The position numbers were made by a program, and so were the translations under genes. Positions 57,701 through 64,000 of a stretch of 64,000 nt of DNA are shown here, piece after piece. The stretch's first letter is position 1. Each line of letters starts with the position of its first letter. Under the pieces are notes generated by a model. It worked only from the letters and a program-made list of their open reading frames with translations, made no database searches and was not told where the DNA came from. This DNA is from Nematostella vectensis (Eukaryota; Cnidaria; Anthozoa; Actiniaria; Edwardsiidae): positions 7,495,540 through 7,559,539 of the forward strand of contig NC_064042.1 in assembly GCF_932526225.1 (NCBI RefSeq). Reading direction: 5' to 3'.

Positions 57701-58315
57701 CTCTTCGTAGCCCTCAGGGGTGTGGGGTAAGCCTAAAATATCATCCCTTGGTTTCCCTTTCACTAATTCTAATAAGTAATTAAATTTGCTTATCTGTGCT
57801 ATGGTTGATCCATCCACCTCCACCGTGTACTGATTCCAGAACCTTGTCCAGTCCTTATAATCTCCTTCAAATGGCGTGATGGTGTACTTTTGTAGTTTGA
57901 CCGCTTGAACCATTCCGGGTTTCCCTGGACTGCTTTCAACCATTCCACTATTTCCAGCCTTAGCAGCCAAATCTCCGAACTTCTTTTTCATTGCAAGCTC
58001 CTTTTCCATTTCTTCCTCCTTCTCCTGATCTCTTGCGTTCTCCAGTCTCTTCTTTATTTCGAGTCGCATCTCCCTAAAAGGCTGGATTTCCGCTTTCGCT
58101 TTAGCACTCCACTCCTGAATGTAGCTAAGTTCCTTCTCGTTATCGAGTAAATAATCCGCCGTAGCATCCTTGACTTTCTCCAAACTCTTGATGATGCTCT
58201 CTGCACTCTCCAATGCGATTTCTAGCTCTCCAGTATCCTTGGTTGTAGACATTATATCCTTTAGTTTGATATCGGCAAGTCCAATGTGCTTGGTGAACTT
58301 CTCTTCGGTTGTCAT
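54731..58315 (-). CDS. BEL/Pao gag-pol: gag, protease, RT, RNase H
   Basis: The most likely start is the ATG at 58,315 (MTTEEKFTKH); the open frame reaches back without ATG into the LTR. Gag has a coiled coil followed by a DUF1759-like block (FEGDYKDWTRFWNQY). Zinc knuckles lie near 57,240 (CVYCSDKSHKSKDC) and 57,150 (CYNCTKGGHMATKC). The aspartic protease has LDSGAGSSY near 56,910. Reverse transcriptase has YVDD near 55,680. The RNase H region has GFSDASKTAVSAAIYV, the peptidase A17-family label used for BEL/Pao pol. The frame ends at TAG 54,733-54,731, shortly before integrase. All visible catalytic motifs are kept, so only the two nonsense codons (54,733 and 54,712) argue against activity. 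Confidence 0.93.
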   Translation of the reverse strand: MTTEEKFTKHIGLADIKLKDIMSTTKDTGELEIALESAESIIKSLEKVKDATADYLLDNEKELSYIQEWSAKAKAEIQPFREMRLEIKKRLENARDQEKEEEMEKELAMKKKFGDLAAKAGNSGMVESSPGKPGMVQAVKLQKYTITPFEGDYKDWTRFWNQYTVEVDGSTIAQISKFNYLLELVKGKPRDDILGLPHTPEGYEEAKRILQNTYGKDIRVHRALIKDLEDLPTISDITKLSSIHDFYNKLARIVRTLSTMQKLESAQSAVYTLLDKLGPVREVIVQRDDDWEGWGLIQLVENLGKYVDRNPILQGEDTPTLSLTRKPQGGQGGQHNGRERMLMHQQNQGPHPPQCVYCSDKSHKSKDCTKVLDTASRREILMQKKLCYNCTKGGHMATKCKAGNCAKCNSRHHTSICDRVQSSLPPSTPANPGNSRDRFYGAVDQVHTTLHATAIANVNGIPARIMLDSGAGSSYISSNLLTKLNLKPSRVERRVIEQMYGTVDKQVELYKIQLGSTVLDSFRMELHCINAEKPIITHLPNPRIPELKKKYNKLRRLTFSDETSTEDKLPVHVILGAADIQRIKSTEPAVLGSDPDKDPGAEFTMLGWVIGGKAAISAADTEKGFFLSNSQEEFNQMCSQEVLGLKDSDEEGGEFHKNFQEGLQRLDDGTYSTRLPWKPDHTSLPSNKRLALACLASTTRRLEKTGRIEEYHDIMMEQLKEGILKPAPDTPTGENVHYIAHTMVTRDDAQTSKLRIVYDCSAREDDNTPSLNDCLEVGPPLQPMLFDILLRNRMNRLCLTGDIQKTFLQIKVDTKDRDCMRLFWYDNLKDRNIVEYRFARVIFGSGPSPYILGATLQKHVASYSDKYPETVYQLLTNTYVDDVQTGGDDPEQLLRFKQEASEIMESGGFQLHKWHSNVLEAKESTSAERADRAVDRPPVKILGIPWDKNKDELTVAFSDSTEEEVSGALTKRKMLAVINRIYDLLGLASPVTVIGKVLYSKVCLSEKRWDEAITDVEIVREWNKWLKSMKACPSVSIPRSVVDQHVTRIELHGFSDASKTAVSAAIYVVAHHADSSVRQTLLVAKSRVAPKNQSIPRLELVGAHTLTKLMTHVKEVLQGQPIQIYQCWVDSTTILYWIKGKGTWSQFVRNRTKVIQERDYLKWNYVPTGENPADIGSRGAGPGELSDMWLHGPN

Positions 58316-58402
58316 GTTTTCAAACTCCCTCGTTGGTTGAATTCCTCTCGCAAAACTCGCAGAAATGTAGCCGCACCGGGCGTTAGAACTCCTCAGATAT
58401 GT

Positions 58403-58420
58403 GTCCTGGCGTGGTCGCCA
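58403..58420 (-). other. Primer-binding site, probably tRNA-Arg
   Basis: Seven bases inside the 5' LTR the minus strand reads TGGCGACCACGCCAGGAC, complementary to a tRNA 3' end in CCA. The acceptor-stem part (CGTGGTCGCCA in the tRNA) fits arginine tRNAs as I remember them. The exact isoacceptor is not determined. Confidence 0.75.
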
Positions 58421-58427
58421 CTTTTGG

Positions 58428-58626
58428 TGTCGGGGACAACCAAATAAACTCACTTATATTCTCTTTACTTTATTTCTTGATCACAAACACAAATCTCAAC
58501 TCTAGGGGCACAACCCCCTTTTTTACCTATCTCGAATTACAACATGATCACATAACAAAACTAAATATGTAACGTAATACAGTATTATAAAGTAACGCAA
58601 TCTTGCGGGTTTTCTACTTCCGGACA
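58428..58626 (-). repeat. 5' LTR of the BEL/Pao element (199 bp)
   Basis: Starts TGTCCGGAAG (minus strand) and ends TTGTCCCCGACA. Twenty bases shorter than the 3' LTR through one internal replacement. Confidence 0.95.
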
Positions 58627-58630
58627 TCAG

Positions 58631-59340
58631 AGCAAAAAACAAAAGGGCTTCCGACGACGGCGATGAAAAAGTGACAGCATTGTTGAAATTTGTCCTGGCA
58701 AAAAACAAGGAAATAGTCCTACGAAGGAAGCCCATCCTATGATTTTCAAACCAAACTTCTCTCTCATATAGATTTTCTGGGCAAAGTAACAAACTTGCTC
58801 CTTGAAATTGAGCAGGATCTTCTGCAATGAAGTGGAAAGATCTGCTAAGGGTTTTCAGGGAAATTTAAAGAGAAGTCTTTGTTGTTGTTGATTGTTATTT
58901 TTGCAATTTTAAACTAGTTTGTTTACTACTAGTTGAGTACTGAATGCCAGTTGTATATGGGAGAAAAACAATTACATTCATTTGTTGTTATCAGCATCTT
59001 CTGAAAAACATCACATTCATTATTGCCTGATTGATTGTTATTTCTGTAGAAAATGCAAAAAACTAGTTTGTTTAGAATGCCTTTGTAATAAAGATGTTTG
59101 ACATTTTTAAAGTTTAAATCAAGTCCAGTAACTTGAAGTATTTTGAACAAAAAGTTTGAATAAAATATTCAGTGATTGAATAAAATATTCAAGGCAAAGT
59201 AGAAACTCCAATATTACCACCAGCTAGCTATGTAGTTTGGCTTAAAAAATATTAGGTCAGGTTTAGCATTATTCATTATTTAACACAATTATTTTTTTTT
59301 TCGAAAAAAGAAGCATACCTGCTTTGCCCTTTTCCAATAC
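58631..59340. other. Flank of the retrotransposon, nothing recognised
   Basis: AT-rich. A stretch at about 59,155-59,195 (GAATAAAATATTC motifs) is an approximate inverted copy of one at 52,650-52,710 on the other side of the element. Confidence 0.4.
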
Positions 59341-59343
59341 TTC

Positions 59344-59828
59344 TTATTCTTCTGCTGTTTCCTTTGATAAATCAAAAGAAACAGACAAAATGACCTTCCT
59401 ATAGCCTTCCAGCTGAGGATGCTGTTGGATCACCTTTTGAAAGGAAAAAAAACAGCATTTCAATGTGTTTTTGTTCATAACCACTTCACAGAGACAGATA
59501 AAACATTTTTCAACTAATGACATTTTCATTATGGTGTATTCTGTATGGCAGACAGGACTCACTGCTCCCGTTTCTACCTCAGGTGGTTGAGTCGCAGGGC
59601 ACTCAGTAAACTCTGGGGTACCTACTGCTGGCTCAGTTTCCGTTATCCTGGGAATGGGCAACTCTCTAGTTTTAGGAAGGTACTTCTGATTCCTCCGATA
59701 GACTGCCTTCTCAATGCAATTGTAAATGGGCAATAAGCAATGTAAATGGGTGAATTTCCCCTCTCTATTCTTCTGCCAACAACTAACAGGTCTTCTTCTC
59801 GTGTGGAATTGTTCCACAATTCTCTCGG
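59344..59828 (-). CDS. Last two exons of an unidentified gene (tentative)
   Basis: Exon 59,828-59,563 follows a strong acceptor (poly-T then CAG) and ends GGAGCA|GTGAGT. It encodes RIVEQFHTRRRPVSCWQKNR, YNCIEKAVYRRNQKYLPKTR and a Pro/Glu/Thr-rich end. Exon 59,433-59,344 follows TTTTCCTTTCAAAAG and reads VIQQHPQLEGYRKVILSVSF to a TAA. Phases agree (2 in, 0 between). The 129-bp intron has no stop in frame, so retention would add 43 residues. I recognise no domain; there is no ATG in the first exon's frame, so the gene would start upstream (above 59,828). It could also be part of an unrecognised transposon. Confidence 0.35.
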
Positions 59829-61116
59829 CTGAAAAAAAAAATCTTCTCTCCCGAAGAGTTTCTTAATTAAGGGTATTAAGAGGAATTTTCTTGATACTCC
59901 TGGAGGTCATCTCATCTGCTATCTTGAATAGATAAACGGTTTTGCCGTTTACTGCCCTAATCGGGTGTTAAGATGTTTGTAATGCGTCTCTCATATGACC
60001 TAAGGTGGCGTGCAGGTTTTCGACATGATTAGCCTCGCATTTACCTAATGCATTTTTTTAAAGAAACCGGAACAGACCAAAAAAATGCAGCGTGGCAGAA
60101 CCAAGAGCTTCGTTTTGCGCGAAAAAATGTGCCTAACAACCAGTGTTTCTCATCGGCTGAAATTTGTACGCAGTTTTCAAGAGCCCAATTCTTACATTCT
60201 GCGGCTGAAGGTTTGTAACCCCATCCGCATATCATTCATGAGATCAAGGCAATTTCGTAATGATATAAATTTGGCAAAAAATGTATCACACTCAATCAGA
60301 ACAGAAAGCAACATCTGTCAAAACCTGGTGTCTCGCGTGAAATGAGCCGTAGTCAAAGGTTGATTATAAAATTGTGTATGGGCGGTCGAGCATTTGTTAT
60401 CTGACATACGGGGCTTGGGACCTAATGGAGGTGCTAGCATCTGAGCCGTAATATGAGCCAGTTTAGTGTCTTCATAAATGTTAGCTGACGTGAGTGATGG
60501 TTTACATAGAGGGACAAGGGATAGAAGGTGACTTTTTCATCAAACTCTCCGAATTGTTGTGTGTTTACTCCTACATGCCCAGCTTGGTTTCCCGTAAAAC
60601 AAGGACATACCATACTCCACTAGCTACCGTTATCTGAAAGAAAGGGTCAGAGAACTAACTCTGGGTTTTAAAAGGGATTTATCTAATAGAAAATTCGATT
60701 ACATAAGGATACACCATGCTGTTTAACTCTATCAACTTTTGTTCCCCCCAGAGATAATTTGAGAAAGAATTATTGGGACTTCATGCAGACTTGAAATGTA
60801 GAAAAATTCTAATTTTTTTATAAAACAAGAAGATATATTGTGAGAGGAACGTCGATAGTATTGAGAAATAAAAAAGTTGTTGTATATGGATATATGTGGC
60901 TCAGCGAGTGACTAGTGTAGACGATGTACCCATTAGCTATGGTGTCAAAATAATCTTCGACTGTGTCAAGTGTGTATGAGCAGTCATCGATTGCCGGTTC
61001 CGAATCCAGCTCCCTCCCTGCGAAGGTGGTGGCTTCCCTTTTTCTTCTTCCTTTTATTTAGGGGCCTCTGGCTGGTCCTTCTCTGCTTGAGGTTTCTGTT
61101 GGTCCGTCCAGAGAAT
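59829..61116. other. Intergenic, nothing supported
   Basis: A plus-strand open segment at 60,085-60,210 begins MQRGRTKSFVLREKMCLTTS and meets a possible donor (AAG|GTTTGT), but I recognise nothing in it. No repeats or RNA genes seen. Confidence 0.35.
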
Positions 61117-61392
61117 TTAGAGTGTGGCATCCAAAAGGGATTGCTGATATGCCTCGAAGGAAGCACACTCTGACATTTTATTTATGGCGAGGCGAGAGTA
61201 CCCTGCCCGCCAGGCTACCCAGGTAGTCTCCATGTAGCCCCTGGTGAACACCTGCAGACTTGCGGGAGTGGACTCCCATCTCTCCTGGTAGTCCCAAATT
61301 TCCTGTTGTAAAGTTTTTTCCAGAAATTTTTTTTTAATTTTTAGGTGTACTGCTAAATTGATTATGGCCGGCAAAGGAATGCTTGCCAACAT
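61117..61392 (-). CDS. Hypothetical 91-aa ORF
   Basis: ATG at 61,392. The product begins MLASIPLPAIINLAVHL (hydrophobic), then a charged helical part (EIWDYQERWESTPASLQVF, GYMETTWVAWRAGYSRLAIN). It stops at TAA 61,119-61,117. In the same frame the sequence stays open for 20 more codons after the TAA (ILWTDQQKPQAEKDQPEAPK) and then stops again. No family recognised; it may be a decayed gene. Confidence 0.25.
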   Translation of the reverse strand: MLASIPLPAIINLAVHLKIKKKFLEKTLQQEIWDYQERWESTPASLQVFTRGYMETTWVAWRAGYSRLAINKMSECASFEAYQQSLLDATL

Positions 61393-62240
61393 TGTAATGC
61401 CAAATGATCTAGAAACAAAATGGCCTCTGTGCTTTCGTTACACAGGAAACCCGCCACTGTTATGCTAACCTCAGCTAGCACTCTAACGTCTGGCAACTCC
61501 GCTTTCCTGGCAAACGAAAAGAGGTCTGCCGCTATGGTAATGAACTTCTTAATAAAATGTAAGGTTATCTAAGATAACGTTATCCTCTATTGCGTTATTT
61601 TCCTCCGTGACAGAACAAACACATTAAACACCGGAGCAAGGGCAAAACAACCTGTAATTATTTATAAATCCAATCTTCTCTGGGCCTGTCACAGGCAATT
61701 CAAGCGGGTGTGACAGGCTGGAACACTGAGAAGCTCTCTGCTTTCTTCTCAATGCAAAGTGGCCTGGCTCCAATTTTTTTTACCCTTGGAGCTTCATGCG
61801 TTGGTTTGCCAGGGTTAATGTCATGAGGTGGCTAAGCCCTCGCTGTCTTGTTGTAATGAGCGACCCCGCTAGGGACAGCAGGGTCCTATAACGACGACCC
61901 ATCAAGCGCTGGACGGGAAAAAGCTAAAAGCTCAGACTGTTCAGAAGCCTTGAATTTTCTGAACAGACATTTAACTGTTCTCACTACATTCTCTGATTTG
62001 CCATGGTTGAATTCCTACATGCAAAAAGTTATTGCATGTTCCATTTAGAATAATAATAAACGATAATGATATTTAATATATCTTGAGTGCAACTTAACAT
62101 ACAATGTTATGATAAAACGCGCTTTACAATAATAAATAATCAGTGATTCTAACGAATGATGTACTCTAAAAAAATACAATAATATGAAGGTAGAAATGAT
62201 GTTAGATTTGTATATTATATCTAAATATTAAAAGTATTTT
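61393..62240. other. Intergenic, small hairpins only
   Basis: Two short inverted repeats are visible: CCTGTCACA with TGTGACAGG (about 61,694-61,730), and ACTGTTCAGA with TCTGAACAG (about 61,937-61,965). No gene recognised. Confidence 0.4.
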
Positions 62241-62244
62241 TTTT

Positions 62245-62640
62245 TTAAAGTTAGGTCTTAAATAACGATTTAAAGAAGTTAGATCCCCCTGGTTTCTAAT
62301 ATTTAATGGAACTGCGTTCCACACTTTTTTTTACACTTTATTTTGTCGACTGAAAATATACCCCATTGTTGGAGGAACTGAGGGAATCACAGGGTGCCTG
62401 TTTCAGCTTACCTAACGAGGCCAAATGTGATGGAGGTAAACCATGGCTACTGCTATTTTTAAGTCAATTATGATAGTTCACTGGGAGCCAGTGGAGGTCT
62501 TGAAGCGGTTGTGTAATGTGTTTACATATTGGCAATGAGCACATGAGGCGAGCTGCAGCATTTTGGACTTGTCGAAGCTTGTTGATGTGGGTTGCTTGGA
62601 GACCATATAAAAAACTATTGCAGTAGTCTACCCTTGACAT
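62245..62640 (-). pseudogene. Remnant of a non-LTR retrotransposon reverse transcriptase 3' end
   Basis: From 62,639 the minus strand reads MSRVDYCNSFLYGLQATHIN and KLRQVQNAAARLM, then LHWLPVNYH. This matches the S-LDYCNSLLYGLP / RLQ-VQNAAARL / LHWLPV signature near the C-terminus of CR1/L2/RTE-type reverse transcriptases. After stops and frameshifts, WNAVPLNIRNQGDLTSLNRY at about 62,255-62,330 corresponds to the family's LWN-LP--IR---SL--FK end. Clearly dead. Confidence 0.75.
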
Positions 62641-63099
62641 TGTTATTGCTGTATTATTGTTTCACTGTCCTCATAGCGTATACATTTCTTAATATGTTTA
62701 ATATTATGTGCATGATAAAAGTCTGAATTATTTTAACATTTGTCTAAACTACATGAGCATTTTTTCTGCTGAAAAGTAGTTGCTATCATTTTGGTTGGAT
62801 GCTTACAGCAAAGACCTTACAGTGAAATTGTTAATTATTGATTGCTTCGATAATCAATAGATAAAACATTCTCAAACTCCGTCCATGGACCAGATTTGAT
62901 TTCGAAACCATGCTCTGCTAAGTAAATGTTGCCCTTACTACACTTGTACGTGGGGTTCATCTTTTTTGCTGTTGCAACCGTTAGCAGTGGTTGGCATGCA
63001 TTCGGAGTTATTAGAGGAATTATTGTTGCCACAATTAAAACACTTGCACAAAATAGAGCTGTAAGCATTATTGCGTATACAGGAGCATTTGGAATGTCC
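62641..63099. other. Spacer with a small hydrophobic ORF
   Basis: Minus-strand 63,068-62,835 has an ATG and encodes a 77-residue product with a hydrophobic start (LFCASVLIVATIIPLI) and polar rest. No family recognised, so it is not listed as a gene. It immediately follows the broken polymerase-like gene on the same strand. Confidence 0.3.
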
Positions 63100-63950
63100 T
63101 TAAAGAGTGTCCTTGCATGATACGTGTTTATTGTCCCCCTTCTTTATAATACCACATGCACATCCTTTGGTCAAAGATGTAGACATGACCACTTTTTTGG
63201 ATCCATTTTCGCACTCGACACAGCGACACTTCCTCGAACACTTAGCCTTCATATCAATACGTTTACCACAGTCCCCACACTTGTGGTACAGTTGGCAATA
63301 TGACCAAGAATCCACATCCTTCTTCTTCTACCCAACCGACCCTCTAGGTTTGACACGGCGGTGATTCTCGAAACACGTTGGTGTACGGAAATATCTGTTG
63401 CACTCGGTACAATGTTTCCAGTTCCACCGGTGATCTTGTTCAGGAGGTGGTACCAATGGAGAGCACCCACTCTCACCACACCCATAGCACTGGTTAACAC
63501 ACTTGTGCCGCGCATTGTCGTACCCTATTTTGCACACTGTGCAATAATAGCAGCGTCCAAGCAACCCGCCATGCTGCTTATGTAATCGAAATGGCCCTTA
63601 GCGTAGTAGAGGTAAAGCTTGTACTTTGTACTGCCGTGTTCACATATTTGAGACCCTCCGCATAATTTACAAAACCATCTCTGTCTGCCGTGGATACATA
63701 CCCCTTTCCCTTTGCAGTCTTTACAGATATATCTCACTCGTCTGTGCTCACAAATACTACTACCATTGCAATCTCTACACCGCGTTTTTCTTCGATTATG
63801 GGAGCATATTTGAGACCCGTGACAATCTTTGCAATAATATTTTACTTTGCCGTGAGGACATTTATAAGTGTTAGGTGTCGGTTCATCAAGAATATTATGT
63901 GGTGGTGGTGGCTGCTCTTCAGCCGTACGTTCAACCGTTCGTTTCTCCAT
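63100..63950 (-). pseudogene. Broken gene: Cys/His repeat domain plus viral/Polinton-type PolB N-terminal zinc fingers
   Basis: ATG at 63,950. Residues 31-106 form an exact 18-residue repeat, C-x-H-x6-C-x2-C, with first cysteines at 31, 49, 67, 85 and 103 (last copy partial), for example CSHNRRKTRCRDCNGSSI. The frame then enters KYKLYLYYAKGHFDYISS. After a one-base frameshift near 63,575 it continues in another frame with CYYCTVCKIGYDNARHKC and HCTECNRYFRTPTCFENH. A TAG at 63,330-63,328 interrupts this, and CGDCGKRID follows to a TAA at 63,100. The second half resembles the zinc-finger N-terminus of protein-primed B-family polymerases of Polintons and related DNA viruses (from memory). The catalytic domains are absent. 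The repeat half resembles proteins of large algal/amoebal viruses. Confidence 0.5.
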
Positions 63951-64000
63951 TTTATTAAACTATTCATGTCTTTAAACCGCTTTTCAATTTTTTACGCCTC

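Larger units (their letters stand above)
52798..58630 (-). mobile_element. BEL/Pao LTR retrotransposon, nearly intact, with TSD
   Basis: A complete element on the minus strand. LTRs are at 52,802-53,020 and 58,428-58,626, beginning TGTC and ending GACA in element orientation. A 4-bp target duplication TCAG flanks it (52,798-52,801 and 58,627-58,630). A primer-binding site follows the 5' LTR and a polypurine tract precedes the 3' LTR. Gag, protease, reverse transcriptase, RNase H and integrase occur in the BEL/Pao order. Coding capacity is intact except for two in-frame TAG codons. The LTRs are nearly identical, so insertion is recent. Such elements are classed as Belpaoviridae, but no envelope gene is present. 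Confidence 0.95.

Noticed and set aside
1-64000. tRNA genes, rRNA genes, CRISPR arrays, bacterial operons
   Set aside because: No tRNA B-box with a matching cloverleaf, no rRNA core sequence and no CRISPR-like spacer pattern. The tandem arrays lack unique spacers. The window is eukaryotic.

Overview
The window looks like nuclear DNA of an invertebrate animal, most likely a cnidarian such as a sea anemone. This is an inference. The genes have GT-AG introns, the recognisable genes are conserved metazoan ones, and introns and intergenic DNA are full of minisatellites, small inverted-repeat transposons and a BEL/Pao LTR retrotransposon. No species-specific marker was identified.

Layout. (1) 1-23,512, plus strand: the 3' part of a discs-large (DLG) MAGUK gene. 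Fifteen exons can be read, giving 764 codons plus stop for three PDZ domains, SH3, HOOK and guanylate kinase-like domains. The L27 end must lie to the left. Its introns hold two large minisatellites and several MITEs. (2) 23,513-31,122: gene-poor DNA with a GTGCCATGATG-type array, a 49-bp array and a foldback hairpin. (3) 31,123-37,649, minus strand: complete MED4 (Mediator subunit 4; nine exons, 272 aa). Its introns carry a Tc1/mariner-like element, a THAP-like pseudogene and two arrays. (4) 37,910-40,600, plus strand: complete TAF9 (TFIID/SAGA histone-fold subunit; five exons, 314 aa), head to head with MED4 across 260 bp. (5) 41,923-44,481, minus strand: an intronless 852-aa coiled-coil protein, possibly related to the TSNAXIP1 N-terminal family, tail to tail with TAF9. 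(6) 44,832-48,576: a large inverted repeat with arms of about 430 bp, lying between that gene and RPL35A. (7) 48,649-51,043, plus strand: RPL35A (60S ribosomal protein eL33), with a probable TOP-type leader exon. (8) 52,802-58,626, minus strand: a nearly intact BEL/Pao retrotransposon with LTRs, primer-binding site, polypurine tract, 4-bp target duplication and a gag-pol frame broken only by two TAG codons. (9) 58,627-64,000: low-coding DNA with an unidentified two-exon gene end, a non-LTR reverse-transcriptase remnant, and at the right edge a broken gene. That gene joins an 18-residue Cys/His repeat array to zinc-finger sequence resembling the N-terminus of Polinton/large-DNA-virus B-family DNA polymerases.

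MED4 and TAF9 both act in RNA polymerase II pre-initiation complex assembly and share a short intergenic promoter region. The most unusual signal is in dlg: the 3' end of the PDZ1 exon, including its splice donor, has been amplified into exactly 24 tandem 42-bp units that keep the reading frame open. This creates 24 potential in-frame donors.
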